Assembly (NCBI RefSeq): GCF_016917755.1
Contig: NZ_CP070326.1
Coordinates: 186,001 to 250,000 of the forward strand
Length of the DNA: 64,000 nt
Origin: Streptomyces noursei
GTDB lineage: Bacteria; Actinomycetota; Actinomycetes; Streptomycetales; Streptomycetaceae
Direction: 5' to 3'
Part shown: positions 25,943 through 35,563 of the stretch, piece by piece
Numbering within the stretch: position 1 is the first letter of the stretch
Layout of the letters: every line of letters starts with the position of its first letter
The notes under the pieces: generated by a model
What the model saw: only the letters and a program-made list of their open reading frames with translations
What the model was told of the DNA's origin: nothing
The model's database searches: none
Translations under genes and position numbers: made by a program

Positions 25943-27277
25943 TCACTGGTGGTCACGGAGGAAGGCAGGGATCTCGTCGCGGGACGGATGGTTCGGCAAC
26001 GGTGCCGGCTTGCCTTGGAGGAACGCGGTGATGACGGCGGCTGCTCGGTCGTTGTTGTCGTCCAGACCGTTCCAGATGTGGTGCCCGACTCCGGGCATGA
26101 ACTGCGTGCGTTGGACGGCGGGGTCGTTGGCGAGGACGGCGGTCTCCCACTGACGGACCTGGGAGGAGCACTCGGCGATCATCAGCATCGCCGGAGTCCG
26201 AGAACGCCGCAGCTGCGGGGCGAGGGAAGGAGCGTCCTTCACCGTCTGCTGGATGCGGAGGCTGGCGGCGGGGCTGAAGGAGAAGTTCCGTGCGGTGTCC
26301 TCGGTCGGGATGCGGTGCGCATCGCGGGCGCAGTAGGCGGATGCGGTGTCGCTGCCGAGGTCGGCGGCGGTGAACGCGTTGTCACCCTCGGCCTGTCCGA
26401 CCAGCCCGGTGTCCGGGGTGAGGAGCCCGAGTCGCATCAGGCCGAATGCGACGGCGTACCGGGGGATGCCTGTCGACCGCGGGCCGGTCACGGTGGGCGC
26501 GAGCCCGCGGGCGGATGGTTGGCCCTGGTGCCCGGTGATCTGCGCGGTGGGGCCGTCCATCGGGCCGGGTTCGGCTATGACCGCCCGGTGCAGGCGTGCG
26601 GCGACGTCCGGATCGGCCAGGGCTCGCGTGAGCACGACCCCGCCCGAGGAGAAGCCGAGGATGTCGACCCTCCCCTTGCCCAGGCGGTCGACGAAGGCGG
26701 CGAGGTCACGGACCGACCTGGAGATCGAGTACTGCCCCATGGGAAGCAGGTCGCTCCGTCCGGCGCCGGCCGGTTCGTAGGCGTAGACGTCGTAGCCCTG
26801 ATGCGCCAGGAGTTGCAGGAACCGGTGGTCGAGCAGGGAGACGCCGCGGGCCGGTCCGCCGTTGAGGTAGACGAACGGTACGGGATGCCGGGTGCCTGGT
26901 TTCGCGGGCGGGTAGTGGTACACCGCGACCTGGCTGCCGGTGGGCAGGCGCCAGTGCTGGGTGGCCACGAAGGGCAGGGCGGGCGGGTACCGCCGGGCAG
27001 TGGGCACGGTCGGGATGCAGACCGACGCCGTCAACGCTGCCGCGACAAGCACCGGCAGGAACGGCAGGAGGCGCGACGCCCTGCGGCGACGCCGCCCCCG
27101 CCATAGTGCGGCGAGGCTCCCGACCCCAACGGCCGTCAACCATGCGGCGATCCCCGAGCCCGCCCCGTCCGTGACGACGATCGAAGCGAGGAAGACGACG
27201 ACCAGGGCGACGCCGGCGGCCAGTGCCAGGAGTAAGCGCCCGGCGAAACGGGCGAGACGCATGACGGAAGTGGGCAT
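25943..27277 (-). CDS. Membrane-anchored alpha/beta hydrolase
   Basis: 444 residues. Three N-terminal membrane helices (about 11-33, 42-58 and 70-88) precede an alpha/beta-hydrolase domain that should face outside. Motifs: VPFVYLNGGPARG (oxyanion HG-like strand), nucleophile elbow GFSSGG, and a catalytic His late in GVGHHIWNG. Proline iminopeptidase-like enzymes have the same core. Divergent from a TetR gene; a 26-base palindrome covers its promoter 24 bases upstream of the start, so expression is likely repressed by that regulator. Confidence 0.88.
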   Translation of the reverse strand: MPTSVMRLARFAGRLLLALAAGVALVVVFLASIVVTDGAGSGIAAWLTAVGVGSLAALWRGRRRRRASRLLPFLPVLVAAALTASVCIPTVPTARRYPPALPFVATQHWRLPTGSQVAVYHYPPAKPGTRHPVPFVYLNGGPARGVSLLDHRFLQLLAHQGYDVYAYEPAGAGRSDLLPMGQYSISRSVRDLAAFVDRLGKGRVDILGFSSGGVVLTRALADPDVAARLHRAVIAEPGPMDGPTAQITGHQGQPSARGLAPTVTGPRSTGIPRYAVAFGLMRLGLLTPDTGLVGQAEGDNAFTAADLGSDTASAYCARDAHRIPTEDTARNFSFSPAASLRIQQTVKDAPSLAPQLRRSRTPAMLMIAECSSQVRQWETAVLANDPAVQRTQFMPGVGHHIWNGLDDNNDRAAAVITAFLQGKPAPLPNHPSRDEIPAFLRDHQ

Positions 27278-27300
27278 GGCGGACGGACCCTCCAGGTTTC

Positions 27301-27326
27301 ATAACGCTGTTTCAAAACGACGTTAT
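27301..27326. promoter_or_regulatory. Operator for the TetR regulator
   Basis: Two nested inverted repeats share one centre: ATAACG/CGTTAT at the ends and GTTT/AAAC inside. It lies 24 bases from the hydrolase start and 23 bases from the TetR start, in a conspicuously AT-rich patch. This is the classic layout for a TetR protein controlling itself and its divergent neighbour. Confidence 0.8.
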
Positions 27327-27348
27327 CAAAGAGGGTAGGCTTCTCGAC

Positions 27349-27966
27349 ATGGGTAGGCCGAGAACGAACGACGAGACCGTGAAAGAGCGACTCGTGGAGC
27401 GCGCAACCGAGATGCTCGCCACCCACCCGCAGGAGTCGGTCACCGTCCGCGCCGTCGCCACGGCCGCCGATGCCTCGACAGCGGCGGTGTACTCCCTGTT
27501 CGGCGGGAAGGACGGACTGATCGCGGCGGTGCGCGACAGGGCCGTCGCCGGCCTGTTCCAGGCCCTGACGGCCGCGCCCACCTCCGAGGATCCGCTCGCC
27601 GACCTCTACGCACTGGCCGCCGCGTACCGCCGATGGGGAAGCGAACACCGTCACCTGTACGCGGTGCTGTTCGGCGGCGTGCAATCCTTCGAGCCGTCAG
27701 GAGCGGTCGGTACCCGTGACCCCGTCCAACCGCTCATCGCGGCGATCGACCGCGCCGTGACCGCGTCCGTCCTCGACGGCGAGGTGACATCGATCGCAGT
27801 CTCCGTCTGGGTGACGCTGCACGGGCTTGTGACACTCGAACTCACCGGGGCCCTCGACGCCTCCACGGCACGGGCCGCGTTCCCTTCGACGATCCACGCC
27901 ACGCTGCGCGGCTGGACGACCCCCGCGGTGTTCCGCAGCCTTCGCCACGACGAAGCCGCGCCCTGA
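27349..27966 (+). CDS. TetR-family repressor
   Basis: 205 residues. N-terminal helix-turn-helix (residues ~10-55: VKERLVERATEML, then VTVRAVATAADASTAAVYSL with the FGGKDGLI follow-on typical of the family), and a C-terminal ligand domain (WHG-type, with YRRWGSEHRHLYAVLFGG and VWVTLHGLVTLEL). The operator centred near 27313 and the divergent hydrolase gene define its probable regulon. Confidence 0.92.
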   Translation: MGRPRTNDETVKERLVERATEMLATHPQESVTVRAVATAADASTAAVYSLFGGKDGLIAAVRDRAVAGLFQALTAAPTSEDPLADLYALAAAYRRWGSEHRHLYAVLFGGVQSFEPSGAVGTRDPVQPLIAAIDRAVTASVLDGEVTSIAVSVWVTLHGLVTLELTGALDASTARAAFPSTIHATLRGWTTPAVFRSLRHDEAAP

Positions 27967-28269
27967 CAGGGGCCGCGACCACGTCCGTACAGGCACTTGG
28001 TGAGCGCCGCATACGGGGAATCCGCCCCTCAACGAACCGGCTGCCGAAGGCCCACCACCCATACCGCCGGCCGGCCTGTCGGATCAGCTTCGATGTTCGC
28101 AGCACCTCGATCGGCGACAGCGTCAGTTCGACCGCGTTCACCGCGGCGAGGCGATGCGGGCCACGGTGAGCGCGGCGTGTCGGACGCGGGGGTGGCGGCA
28201 GCCCGGACACTGCGCATCGACCGGCCAGGCACCTGCTTCCGCTCGTCCCCACCCCACCCTCGCCGCCAG
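27967..28269. other. Gap without a recognised gene
   Basis: Two convergent genes end here. No terminator-like stem longer than 8 bp and no supported reading frame was found. A minus-strand stretch near 28000-28140 has gene-like composition but matches no family I know. Confidence 0.4.
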
Positions 28270-30261
28270 TTACTGACCGTTCCCGCCCCGGGCGCGGCGC
28301 CAGGCGGATTCCGCGAGCAGGCGCAGGCCGTTGAGGCCGACGATGACGGTGGAGCCTTCGTGGCCCGCGACGCCGAGCGGCAGCGGCAGGGTGCCTGCCA
28401 GGTCCCAGACGACCAGGCCGGTGATGAAGGTCGCGGCGATGGCCAGGTTCTGCACGACCAAACGGCGGGCACGGCGGGAGAGTTGGACGACAGCGGGGAT
28501 GGTGGCCAGTTCATCGCGGACCACGACGGCGTCGGCGGTTTCCAGGGCGAGGTCGGAGCCGGCGCGGCCCATGGCGATGCCGGTGTGCGCAGCGGCCAGT
28601 GCGGGAGCGTCGTTGACGCCGTCGCCGACCACGAGCACCTTGCGCCCGGCCTGTTCCAACTCCCTGACGGCTGCGACCTTGTCCTGCGGCAGGAGCCCCG
28701 CGCGGACGTCGGTGATGCCGACCTCCCGAGCCAGGCGGGTGGCGGCCCGCGGGTTGTCGCCGGTGACCAGCGCCGGCGCGCGGCCGGTGAGGGTGGCGAG
28801 GGAGGCGACGGTGGCGGCGGCCTCCTCGCGCAGCCGGTCGGCGATGCCCAGCACCCCGACCGGGGTGTCCCCGACCTCGACCAGGACGGCGGTGTGGCCA
28901 TCGTCCTCCAGCTGGGCAACCACCGTTGCTGCTGCCTGGTCGGTTCGGGTCTTCAGCAGGCGGGCTGGGCTGCCGACCGCGACGGCCTTGCCCTCGACGG
29001 TGGCGGTGACTCCGCTGCCGGGGGCGGAGGTGAAGTCCTCAACCAGGGGGATGCGCAGGTCGCGGGTGCGGGCGGCGTCCACGATCGCGCGGGCCAGCGG
29101 GTGTTCGCTGGGGTGCTCGGCCGCTGCCGCCAGCCGTAGCAGCGCCTTCTCGTCCAGGTCGGAGCCGGCCAGCGGGCGGATGTCGGTCACCCGCGGGGTG
29201 CCCTCGGTCAGGGTGCCGGTCTTGTCCAGTGCGACCGCGTCGATCCGGCCGAGCTGTTCCATCACGACCGCCGACTTGACCAGCACGCCGTGGCGTCCGG
29301 CGTTGGCGATGGCCGAGAGCAACGGCGGCATGGTCGCGAGCACCACCGCGCACGGCGAGGCGACGATCATGAAGGTCATCGCCCGCAGCAGGGTGGGCTG
29401 CAGGGCGGCGCCGAACAGGAGCGGCAGGACGAACAGCGCGATCGTGGCGGCGACCATGCCGATCGAGTACCGCTGCTCGACCTTCTCGATGAACAGCTGG
29501 GTCGGCGCCTTGGTCTCGGAGGCTTCCTCGACCATGGCCACGATGCGGGCGATCACCGAGTCGGAGGGGTCGCGCTCGACCTTCACCCGCAGCGCGCCGG
29601 TGCCGTTCAGGGTGCCGGCGAACACCTCGTCCCCGGTCTCCTTCGCCACCGGCATGGGCTCGCCGGTGATGGTCGCCTGATCGACCTCGCTCGCGCCGTC
29701 CAGCACCTGACCGTCGGCGCCCACCCGCTCTCCGGGCCGCACCAGGATGATGTCGCCCACGCGCAGCTGCTCGGTACGCACCGCCTCCTCGGCCCCGTCG
29801 TCGCCCAGGCGGGTCGCGGTCGCGGGGGCGAGGTCGAGCAGGCCGCGGACGGAGTCCGCGGTGCGGGCGGTGGCGATCGCCTCCAGGGCGCCGGAGGTGG
29901 CAAAGATGACGATCAGCAGCGCACCGTCCAGTACTTGCCCGATCGCCGCCGCGCCCAGTGCCGCGACGACCATCAGCAGGTCCACGTCCAGGGTCTTCTC
30001 CTTGAGCGCCTGAAGGCCCGCCCAGCCGGGCTCCCAGCCGCCGGTGGCGTAGGTCAGGGCGAACAGCGGCCCCCAGGACCACGCCGGCGCCGCCAGCAGA
30101 TACAGCGGCAGGCCGACCAGGAAGAGCACCAGCGCCGCGGCCGCCCAGCGGGCCTCGGGCAGCGCGAAGATCCGGGTGCGGCGCCTGGGCGCCGCCGTAC
30201 CGCGCACGCCCGTCTCCCCGGCGGAGGCTGAGCGAGTGAGGGTGGCAGACGGGGTAGGCAT
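28270..30261 (-). CDS. P1B-4-type metal-exporting ATPase (CtpD/CoaT-like)
   Basis: 663 residues from the ATG at 30261. Phosphorylation motif DKTGTLTEG, actuator TGEP, hinge GDGVNDAPAL and HP motif EHPLAR. Metal class is indicated by the SPC motif in the fourth core helix (IVASPCAVVL) in place of CPC and by HEGSTVIVGLNGLRLL in the last helix; both are signatures of the P1B-4 group that exports Co(II), Fe(II) or related ions. There is no N-terminal heavy-metal-associated domain, as usual for this group. It stands alone, with a CATG-rich inverted element 61 bases upstream of its start. Confidence 0.9.
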   Translation of the reverse strand: MPTPSATLTRSASAGETGVRGTAAPRRRTRIFALPEARWAAAALVLFLVGLPLYLLAAPAWSWGPLFALTYATGGWEPGWAGLQALKEKTLDVDLLMVVAALGAAAIGQVLDGALLIVIFATSGALEAIATARTADSVRGLLDLAPATATRLGDDGAEEAVRTEQLRVGDIILVRPGERVGADGQVLDGASEVDQATITGEPMPVAKETGDEVFAGTLNGTGALRVKVERDPSDSVIARIVAMVEEASETKAPTQLFIEKVEQRYSIGMVAATIALFVLPLLFGAALQPTLLRAMTFMIVASPCAVVLATMPPLLSAIANAGRHGVLVKSAVVMEQLGRIDAVALDKTGTLTEGTPRVTDIRPLAGSDLDEKALLRLAAAAEHPSEHPLARAIVDAARTRDLRIPLVEDFTSAPGSGVTATVEGKAVAVGSPARLLKTRTDQAAATVVAQLEDDGHTAVLVEVGDTPVGVLGIADRLREEAAATVASLATLTGRAPALVTGDNPRAATRLAREVGITDVRAGLLPQDKVAAVRELEQAGRKVLVVGDGVNDAPALAAAHTGIAMGRAGSDLALETADAVVVRDELATIPAVVQLSRRARRLVVQNLAIAATFITGLVVWDLAGTLPLPLGVAGHEGSTVIVGLNGLRLLAESAWRRARGGNGQ

Positions 30262-30321
30262 CGAAGCGAGGTCCTTACGGAGACGGGCGGACGGCATCCA
30301 ACGCCACCACCGTACAGGAAT

Positions 30322-30349
30322 GCATGAACATGGTTTCATGTATTCATGT
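30322..30349 (-). promoter_or_regulatory. Putative metal-sensor operator upstream of the P1B-4 ATPase
   Basis: A short AT-rich element with ATGAACATG at 30324-30332 facing CATGTATTCAT (30338-30348), an imperfect inverted repeat. ArsR/SmtB-family sensors bind TGAA-type inverted repeats, and P1B-4 genes are often under their control. No sensor gene is adjacent. Confidence 0.4.
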
Positions 30350-31085
30350 GGGTCGGCCCCGGGCGACTACTTCATGCCGCACCACGACGATCACGTCCGC
30401 GAGCTCACGCGCAACGAGGTCGTCCTCGCGGTCGCCGGATGGCAGATCACAGACACGCACGGCGAGGTGCCGATATGTACCGGAAAGTCCGCGCCCCCTC
30501 TCCCTCTTGATGGGCGTTCGAGGCCCGCCGCAATCTGCCGCATATCGACGTTCCGCGAGCGGCGATCCATCCAACTGGACTCCGTGTCCCGAAAGTTGCC
30601 CGCCCTCGACTCGCGCGACGCCCCAGTCGCCCTGAGCAACGACCGCCCCGCCGCCGATTCGGGAGAAGCCCACAGCATGAGGCTTGGGCCCGTCGAGCGT
30701 ATGGTTGACATAAGTGAAGTTCCCCTGAGGGAACGGACACCCGGCTGAGTGCCTGGATATCTGGTGAAGGCTCATCGCGCCTCAGCCGCACATGCGGCTC
30801 GAGGGTCCCCGAGAGCGGCGTCCGGGCGGGATCGCCACGTCGACGCCGGGGGCAGAGGTGCGACCTCATACCGAGGCAAGGTCGCGTGCCAATGCCTGTC
30901 CGACTCGTCGTCCCCGTGGGTTCCCACCACGTGGGACGACTGGCAACCAGGGCTTTTCGGCGTTCCGGCGCACTCCCGGCTCATCGGAGATGGTGTCGTG
31001 CGTAGATGTGCACTGTCGGTCACGTCCCTGTGCGGCCTGCCCGGTCCGGGCACAGGACCCTTGGCAGATGGTCGATGGCGGGCTC
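30350..31085. other. Long gap without a recognised gene
   Basis: A plus-strand frame after 30373 (MPHHDDHVRELTRNEVVLAV) is gene-like for about 45 codons and then decays; I do not recognise it. A TTGACA at 30705-30710 and the inverted repeat GTTCCC/GGGAAC at 30719-30734 suggest a lost or unannotated promoter. Otherwise nothing supported; the following stretch is the decayed transporter. Confidence 0.35.
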
Positions 31086-31583
31086 GCCTGCGGGCCGACG
31101 GCGCTGGTGTCCCGGATGCGGGTCAGCGCCTTCCCTGTCACGACGGAGCCGCCGGCGTCCGGTCGACCGCTTCGGATCCCCACGGTGCCGGCGCTTCCCG
31201 TCAGCTCCGCGCTGCTCTCGACGGCGAGGGTTCCCTGGCGCGGGGCGTGATGGCGGCATGCCTGGGTGTCGGCGGCGTTGAACATCGGCGCCGTCCACTG
31301 CCTGCTGTCCGGGGCCGCCCACCACCCGTACGTCGGGCGTGACAGCCCTGGTGCGCAGGGGACAGCCGGCGATGGGCCGCGAAGCGGCGTCAACGACGCC
31401 CGGCACCGTGCCCACCAGGCGGTGGCGCCGCGCGGCAGGGTGGCCGGGCTCGCGCACACCGCGGTCACGGGGACGCTGTTCGCCTTCGCGCTCTGCTTCC
31501 AGGGCACCGGCCGAGTCCCTTCGTTACCGGTGTCTGTCCTGGGGTTCACCAGGCCACGCGCCGCGACCGTCCTCCGCGGGGTG
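31086..31583 (+). pseudogene. Decayed EamA/DMT-family transporter
   Basis: One frame reads through recognisable DMT landmarks: FPVTTEPPASGRPL (normally VVTTE.LP..RPL), PALPVSSALLSTARVPWRGA, then a TGA at 31248, then WRHAWVSAALNIGAVHCLLS (normally ALNIGAFFALLF). After a break the late helices appear as GLAHTAVTGTLFAFAL and LPVSVLGFTRPRAATVL. At least one internal stop, several substitutions at usually fixed positions and a missing middle show that it is non-functional. It ends about 150 bases before the NRPS start. Confidence 0.6.
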
Positions 31584-31735
31584 GAGCCCTGGCGCCCGAT
31601 TGACGCTGTGCCTGTCGACGTGCCTGTCGTCGTGGCCCTCATGTTCGCCGGGCCCAAGCAGGAATCGCCCCGGGCGGTGGCCGGAGAGCCGGCATCGGCC
31701 CCGTCCCCACAGTTCTCGGCCGGCAGAGGAAAACC

Positions 31736-34700
31736 GTGAAGACCGCACCGCATCGCGCACCGATCGACCACAGCGCCACGGGTTGCCTGCCCGGTCTGTT
31801 GAAGCAGCAGGTCGAGGCGCAGCCCGATGCCATCGCGGTGGTCTGCGGCGATCGGTGCCTGACGTACCGCGAGCTGGCGGATTCGGCCCGTCGGTTGGCG
31901 GTGTTTCTCGGTCAACTCGGTGCGGGCCTGGAGGCGAGCGTCGGGGTGTTCGTCGAGCCGTCCCTGGAGCTGATGGTCGGCGTGTGGGGCATTCTGTTCG
32001 CCGGCGCCGCATATCTGCCGCTGTCGCCGGAGTACCCGGAGGAGCGGCTGCGCTACATGATCGACGACAGTCAGACGCGCATCATCGTAACGCAGCGTCA
32101 CCTGGCGGCCCAGCTAGCCGAACTGGCCCCGGCAGGCACCCGGATCGTCACCCCGGCCGACGTTCGGAGCTGCTGTACCACGCTCGCCCCGGTGCCGGTG
32201 CGGTCGGACGCGCTGGCGTACGTCATCTACACCTCGGGCAGCACCGGCAGGCCGAAGGGCGTGATGATCGAGCACCGCAGCATCGCTTCCCAGATGCGGT
32301 CGATGCACGTCTACGGGTATCTGGGCCAGGACAACACCGTGTTGCAGAAGACGCCGATGAGTTTCGACGCGGCCCAGTGGGAGATCCTCGCCCCGGCCGT
32401 CGGCGGCCGGGTGGTGATGGGCGCACAAGGCATCTACCGGGACCCGCGGGCGCTGGTCGCCGCGGTCGTCAGGCACCAGGTGACCACCTTGCAGTGCGTG
32501 CCCACACTGCTGCAAGCGCTGTTGGACACCGAGGAGTTCGGCCGCTGCACCTCGCTGCGGCGGGTGTTCTCCGGGGGCGAGGCACTGTCGTGGCGGCTCG
32601 CCCATGCTCTGGCCGACGAGCTTCCGTGGGTTTCGCTGGTCAATCTGTACGGACCGACGGAGGCCACCATCAACGCCACCGCCTATCCGATAGACCGGGA
32701 CGCGGACGGTGACGGCACGGGCAGCGTGCCGATCGGGGCGCCGGTCGGCGACACCCAGTGCTTCATCCTCGACGCCAACCTGGCTCCGGTGGGCATCGAG
32801 GAGACCGGCGAGCTGTACATCGGCGGCACCCAACTGGCGCGCGGATACCTGAACCAACCCCAACAGACTCAAGAGCGCTTCATCATCTCGCCGTTCGCCT
32901 CCACCGAACGTCTGTACCGCACGGGCGATCTCGCGTACTGGTGCCCGGACGGCACCATCCAGTTCGCCGGCCGGGTCGACAACCAGGTCAAAGTGCGTGG
33001 CTGTCGCGTCGAGCTCGATGAGGTCGCCCTCGCCATCGAGGAACACATCTGGGTCCGGCGCGCGGCGGTGGTCGTCACCGACAACCGCCGCACCGGCTCG
33101 GCGAGCCTGGTTGCCTGTGTGGAGCTGAATCCCAAGGAAGCGGCGCTGATGGACCAGGGGAACCACGGTGCTCACCACCAGTCCAAGGCCAGTCGGCTCC
33201 AGGTCAGGGCGCAGTTGTCCAACCCGGGTCTGCGCCGCCGTGAGCAGCTCGCCGGCAGGACCGTGCTGGAGTTGCCGGGCGGACAGGAGACGTCCCGGCA
33301 GCGCAGAGAGGTCTTCGCCCGCAAGACCTACCGCTTCTACGACGGCGCCCCGGTCACCCGGTCCGCGCTGCTGGCCCTGCTCGCCGAGCGCGTGGTCTGC
33401 GGCCGGTCCCGAGGACTGGACGAGCTGACCTTCGCGGAACTGGGCGCGTTGCTGCGCTGGTTCGGTGCCTTCCACAGCGACCAGCGGCTGCTGCCGAAGT
33501 ACGCCTACGCCTCGCCGGGAGCCTTGTACGCCACGCAGCTGTACCTGGAAACCGGCGGCGGAGCAGCGGGACTTGAGGCAGGCACGTACTACTACCACCC
33601 CGTCGAGCACGCCCTGGTGCGGATCGGTCCCCCTTCCCATGGGTCAAAGGGCCTTCTGCTGGTCCACTTCCTCGGCTGCAGGCGAGCCATTGAACCGGTG
33701 TACAGGAACAACATCCAGGAAGTGCTGGAGGTAGAGGCCGGACACATGGTCGGGCTCTTCGAGCAGGTGCTGCCGGAGTACGGCCTGGCCATCGAGCCGC
33801 TGGCCCTCGACGGGTCCGTCAAGGCCCTCCTGGACGTGTCCGACGAGGACCACTACCTGGGCACGTTCGCCATCCGCCCCGCCGGTGGGGAACCGTGGCC
33901 CGACTCCACCGACCTCTATGTCCAACCCCATCCAGGACGCGTCGAGGACCTGCCTGCGGGCCAATACCACTACGTCGACGGTGAATTGGCGCGCATATCG
34001 GATGAACTGGTGCTGCCGAAGCATGTCATCGCGATCAACCAGCAGGTCTATCGGCGAGCAAGCTTCGGCATCACGGCCGTCAGCCGCGCCGACCAGCCGT
34101 GGCTGGAGTACGTGGTGCTGGGCAGGAAACTCCACCACCTGCAACGCAACGGTCTGCATCTGGGCCTGATGTCCTCGGGGTACAGCTCGAAGACGGGCCA
34201 TCCGCTGCCCGCCGCCCAGCGCATCGACGACATCCTGTCCTCCTGCGGCATACCTGTCGGCGCCTCGTACTTCATCCTCGGCGGTGCAGTCAGCGACGAG
34301 CAGCTCCGCAGCGAGGACATGCGCGAGGACACCGTCCACATGAAGGGACCGGCCGAGATCGTCAAGGACGATCTGATCCGCATCCTGCCCGACTACATGG
34401 TCCCCGACCGGGTCCTGGTGCTCGACAGGTTGCCGCTGACGGCCAACGGCAAGGTCGACGTCAAGGCGCTCACCGTCTCCGGTCAGGTGCGGTCGGCGGA
34501 CCGCACCACCCCCTACGTCGCCCCCGTCACCCGGCATGAGAAGTGGCTCGCCGAGGCGTGGGGCAGAGCCCTGAAGTACGACAACGTCTCGATCGAGGAC
34601 GACTTCTTCGCCTGCGGTGGCGACTCGCTCACCGCCGTCGAGCTGGTCCTGACGATCAACCGTCGGTTCGGCGCCCGACTCCCGCTGCAGGTCGTCTTCG

Positions 34701-35563
34701 AGCACCCGAGGCTGGCCGACCTCGCCGCCCGCATCGCCGACTGCACCGCCCGCCCGTCCTCCCGGCTGGTGTCACTGCACGGCGAGGGCGTCGGCCGGCC
34801 CGTCTTCTGCTGGCCCGGACTGGGCGGCTACCCGATGAACCTACGCCTGCTCGCACGGCAGGTGGGCACGGACCGCGCCGTTCACGGAATCCAGGCACAC
34901 GGCGTCAACGCCGGTGAGGAGCCCTACCCGACCATCCGGGAGATGGCCGCTGCCGACCTCGCCGAGATCCGGCGCGTGCAGGACGTCGGCCCGTACACCC
35001 TGTGGGGCTACTCGTTCGGCGCCCGGGTCGCCTTCGAGGCCGCATGGCAGCTGGAGCAGTCCGGCCAACTGGTGGACAACCTGCTGCTGCTCTGCCCCGG
35101 AAACCCGAAGGTGCACTACGCCAACACCCACCGCTACGGGCGTCAGGCGTCGTACGCCAACCCGGCGTACCTGACGATCCTGTTCTCCGTCTTCGCCGGG
35201 TGCGTCGCCGGGCCCCAGCTCGACCGGTGTCTGGCGGCGGCCTCCGACGAGGACAGCTTCGTCGCCTTCATCCACCGGCTGCTCCCCGCCCTGGACGAGC
35301 AGTTGATCCGCCGGATCACCCGCATCGTCGCGCGCACGTACGAGTTCCAGTACGACGGCCACGAACTGGCCGAACGACAGCTCCACGTACCGGTCACCGT
35401 CTTCAACGCCACCGGTGACGAAGGCTCGTTCATCGAATTCTGGTCCGGCTATCGCGCCGCACCTCCGACGGTGGTCAACCTCGACGCGGATCACTACAGC
35501 GTGCTGAGAGACGCCGGCGTCACCGAACTCGCCGCCGCCATCCACGTACGCCTGGGCGCGTGA
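31736..35563 (+). CDS. Indigoidine-synthetase-type NRPS (A-Ox-PCP-TE)
   Basis: 1275 residues, GTG start with AGAGGA upstream; BpsA/IndC enzymes are about the same size. Adenylation domain with A3 YTSGSTGRPKG (~164) and SGGEAL...NLYGPTEATIN. It is interrupted after about residue 470 by an FMN oxidase domain (KEAALMDQGNHGAHH, FARKTYRFYDG, AYASPGALYATQLYL, LMSSGYSSKTGHPLPAA) and resumes to A10 PLTANGKVDVKAL. A carrier domain follows with FFACGGDSLTAVEL (Ser964), then a thioesterase with GYSFGARV (Ser1093). In characterised relatives, L-Gln is activated, cyclised, oxidised and dimerised to blue indigoidine. A PPTase is needed but none is nearby. Convergent with the aminotransferase gene. Confidence 0.93.
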   Translation: MKTAPHRAPIDHSATGCLPGLLKQQVEAQPDAIAVVCGDRCLTYRELADSARRLAVFLGQLGAGLEASVGVFVEPSLELMVGVWGILFAGAAYLPLSPEYPEERLRYMIDDSQTRIIVTQRHLAAQLAELAPAGTRIVTPADVRSCCTTLAPVPVRSDALAYVIYTSGSTGRPKGVMIEHRSIASQMRSMHVYGYLGQDNTVLQKTPMSFDAAQWEILAPAVGGRVVMGAQGIYRDPRALVAAVVRHQVTTLQCVPTLLQALLDTEEFGRCTSLRRVFSGGEALSWRLAHALADELPWVSLVNLYGPTEATINATAYPIDRDADGDGTGSVPIGAPVGDTQCFILDANLAPVGIEETGELYIGGTQLARGYLNQPQQTQERFIISPFASTERLYRTGDLAYWCPDGTIQFAGRVDNQVKVRGCRVELDEVALAIEEHIWVRRAAVVVTDNRRTGSASLVACVELNPKEAALMDQGNHGAHHQSKASRLQVRAQLSNPGLRRREQLAGRTVLELPGGQETSRQRREVFARKTYRFYDGAPVTRSALLALLAERVVCGRSRGLDELTFAELGALLRWFGAFHSDQRLLPKYAYASPGALYATQLYLETGGGAAGLEAGTYYYHPVEHALVRIGPPSHGSKGLLLVHFLGCRRAIEPVYRNNIQEVLEVEAGHMVGLFEQVLPEYGLAIEPLALDGSVKALLDVSDEDHYLGTFAIRPAGGEPWPDSTDLYVQPHPGRVEDLPAGQYHYVDGELARISDELVLPKHVIAINQQVYRRASFGITAVSRADQPWLEYVVLGRKLHHLQRNGLHLGLMSSGYSSKTGHPLPAAQRIDDILSSCGIPVGASYFILGGAVSDEQLRSEDMREDTVHMKGPAEIVKDDLIRILPDYMVPDRVLVLDRLPLTANGKVDVKALTVSGQVRSADRTTPYVAPVTRHEKWLAEAWGRALKYDNVSIEDDFFACGGDSLTAVELVLTINRRFGARLPLQVVFEHPRLADLAARIADCTARPSSRLVSLHGEGVGRPVFCWPGLGGYPMNLRLLARQVGTDRAVHGIQAHGVNAGEEPYPTIREMAAADLAEIRRVQDVGPYTLWGYSFGARVAFEAAWQLEQSGQLVDNLLLLCPGNPKVHYANTHRYGRQASYANPAYLTILFSVFAGCVAGPQLDRCLAAASDEDSFVAFIHRLLPALDEQLIRRITRIVARTYEFQYDGHELAERQLHVPVTVFNATGDEGSFIEFWSGYRAAPPTVVNLDADHYSVLRDAGVTELAAAIHVRLGA

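Noticed and set aside
30866-32101. Minus-strand frame of 411 codons upstream of and overlapping the NRPS
   Set aside because: Half is antisense to the NRPS start and the rest is antisense to the EamA remnant; no start signal or family match.
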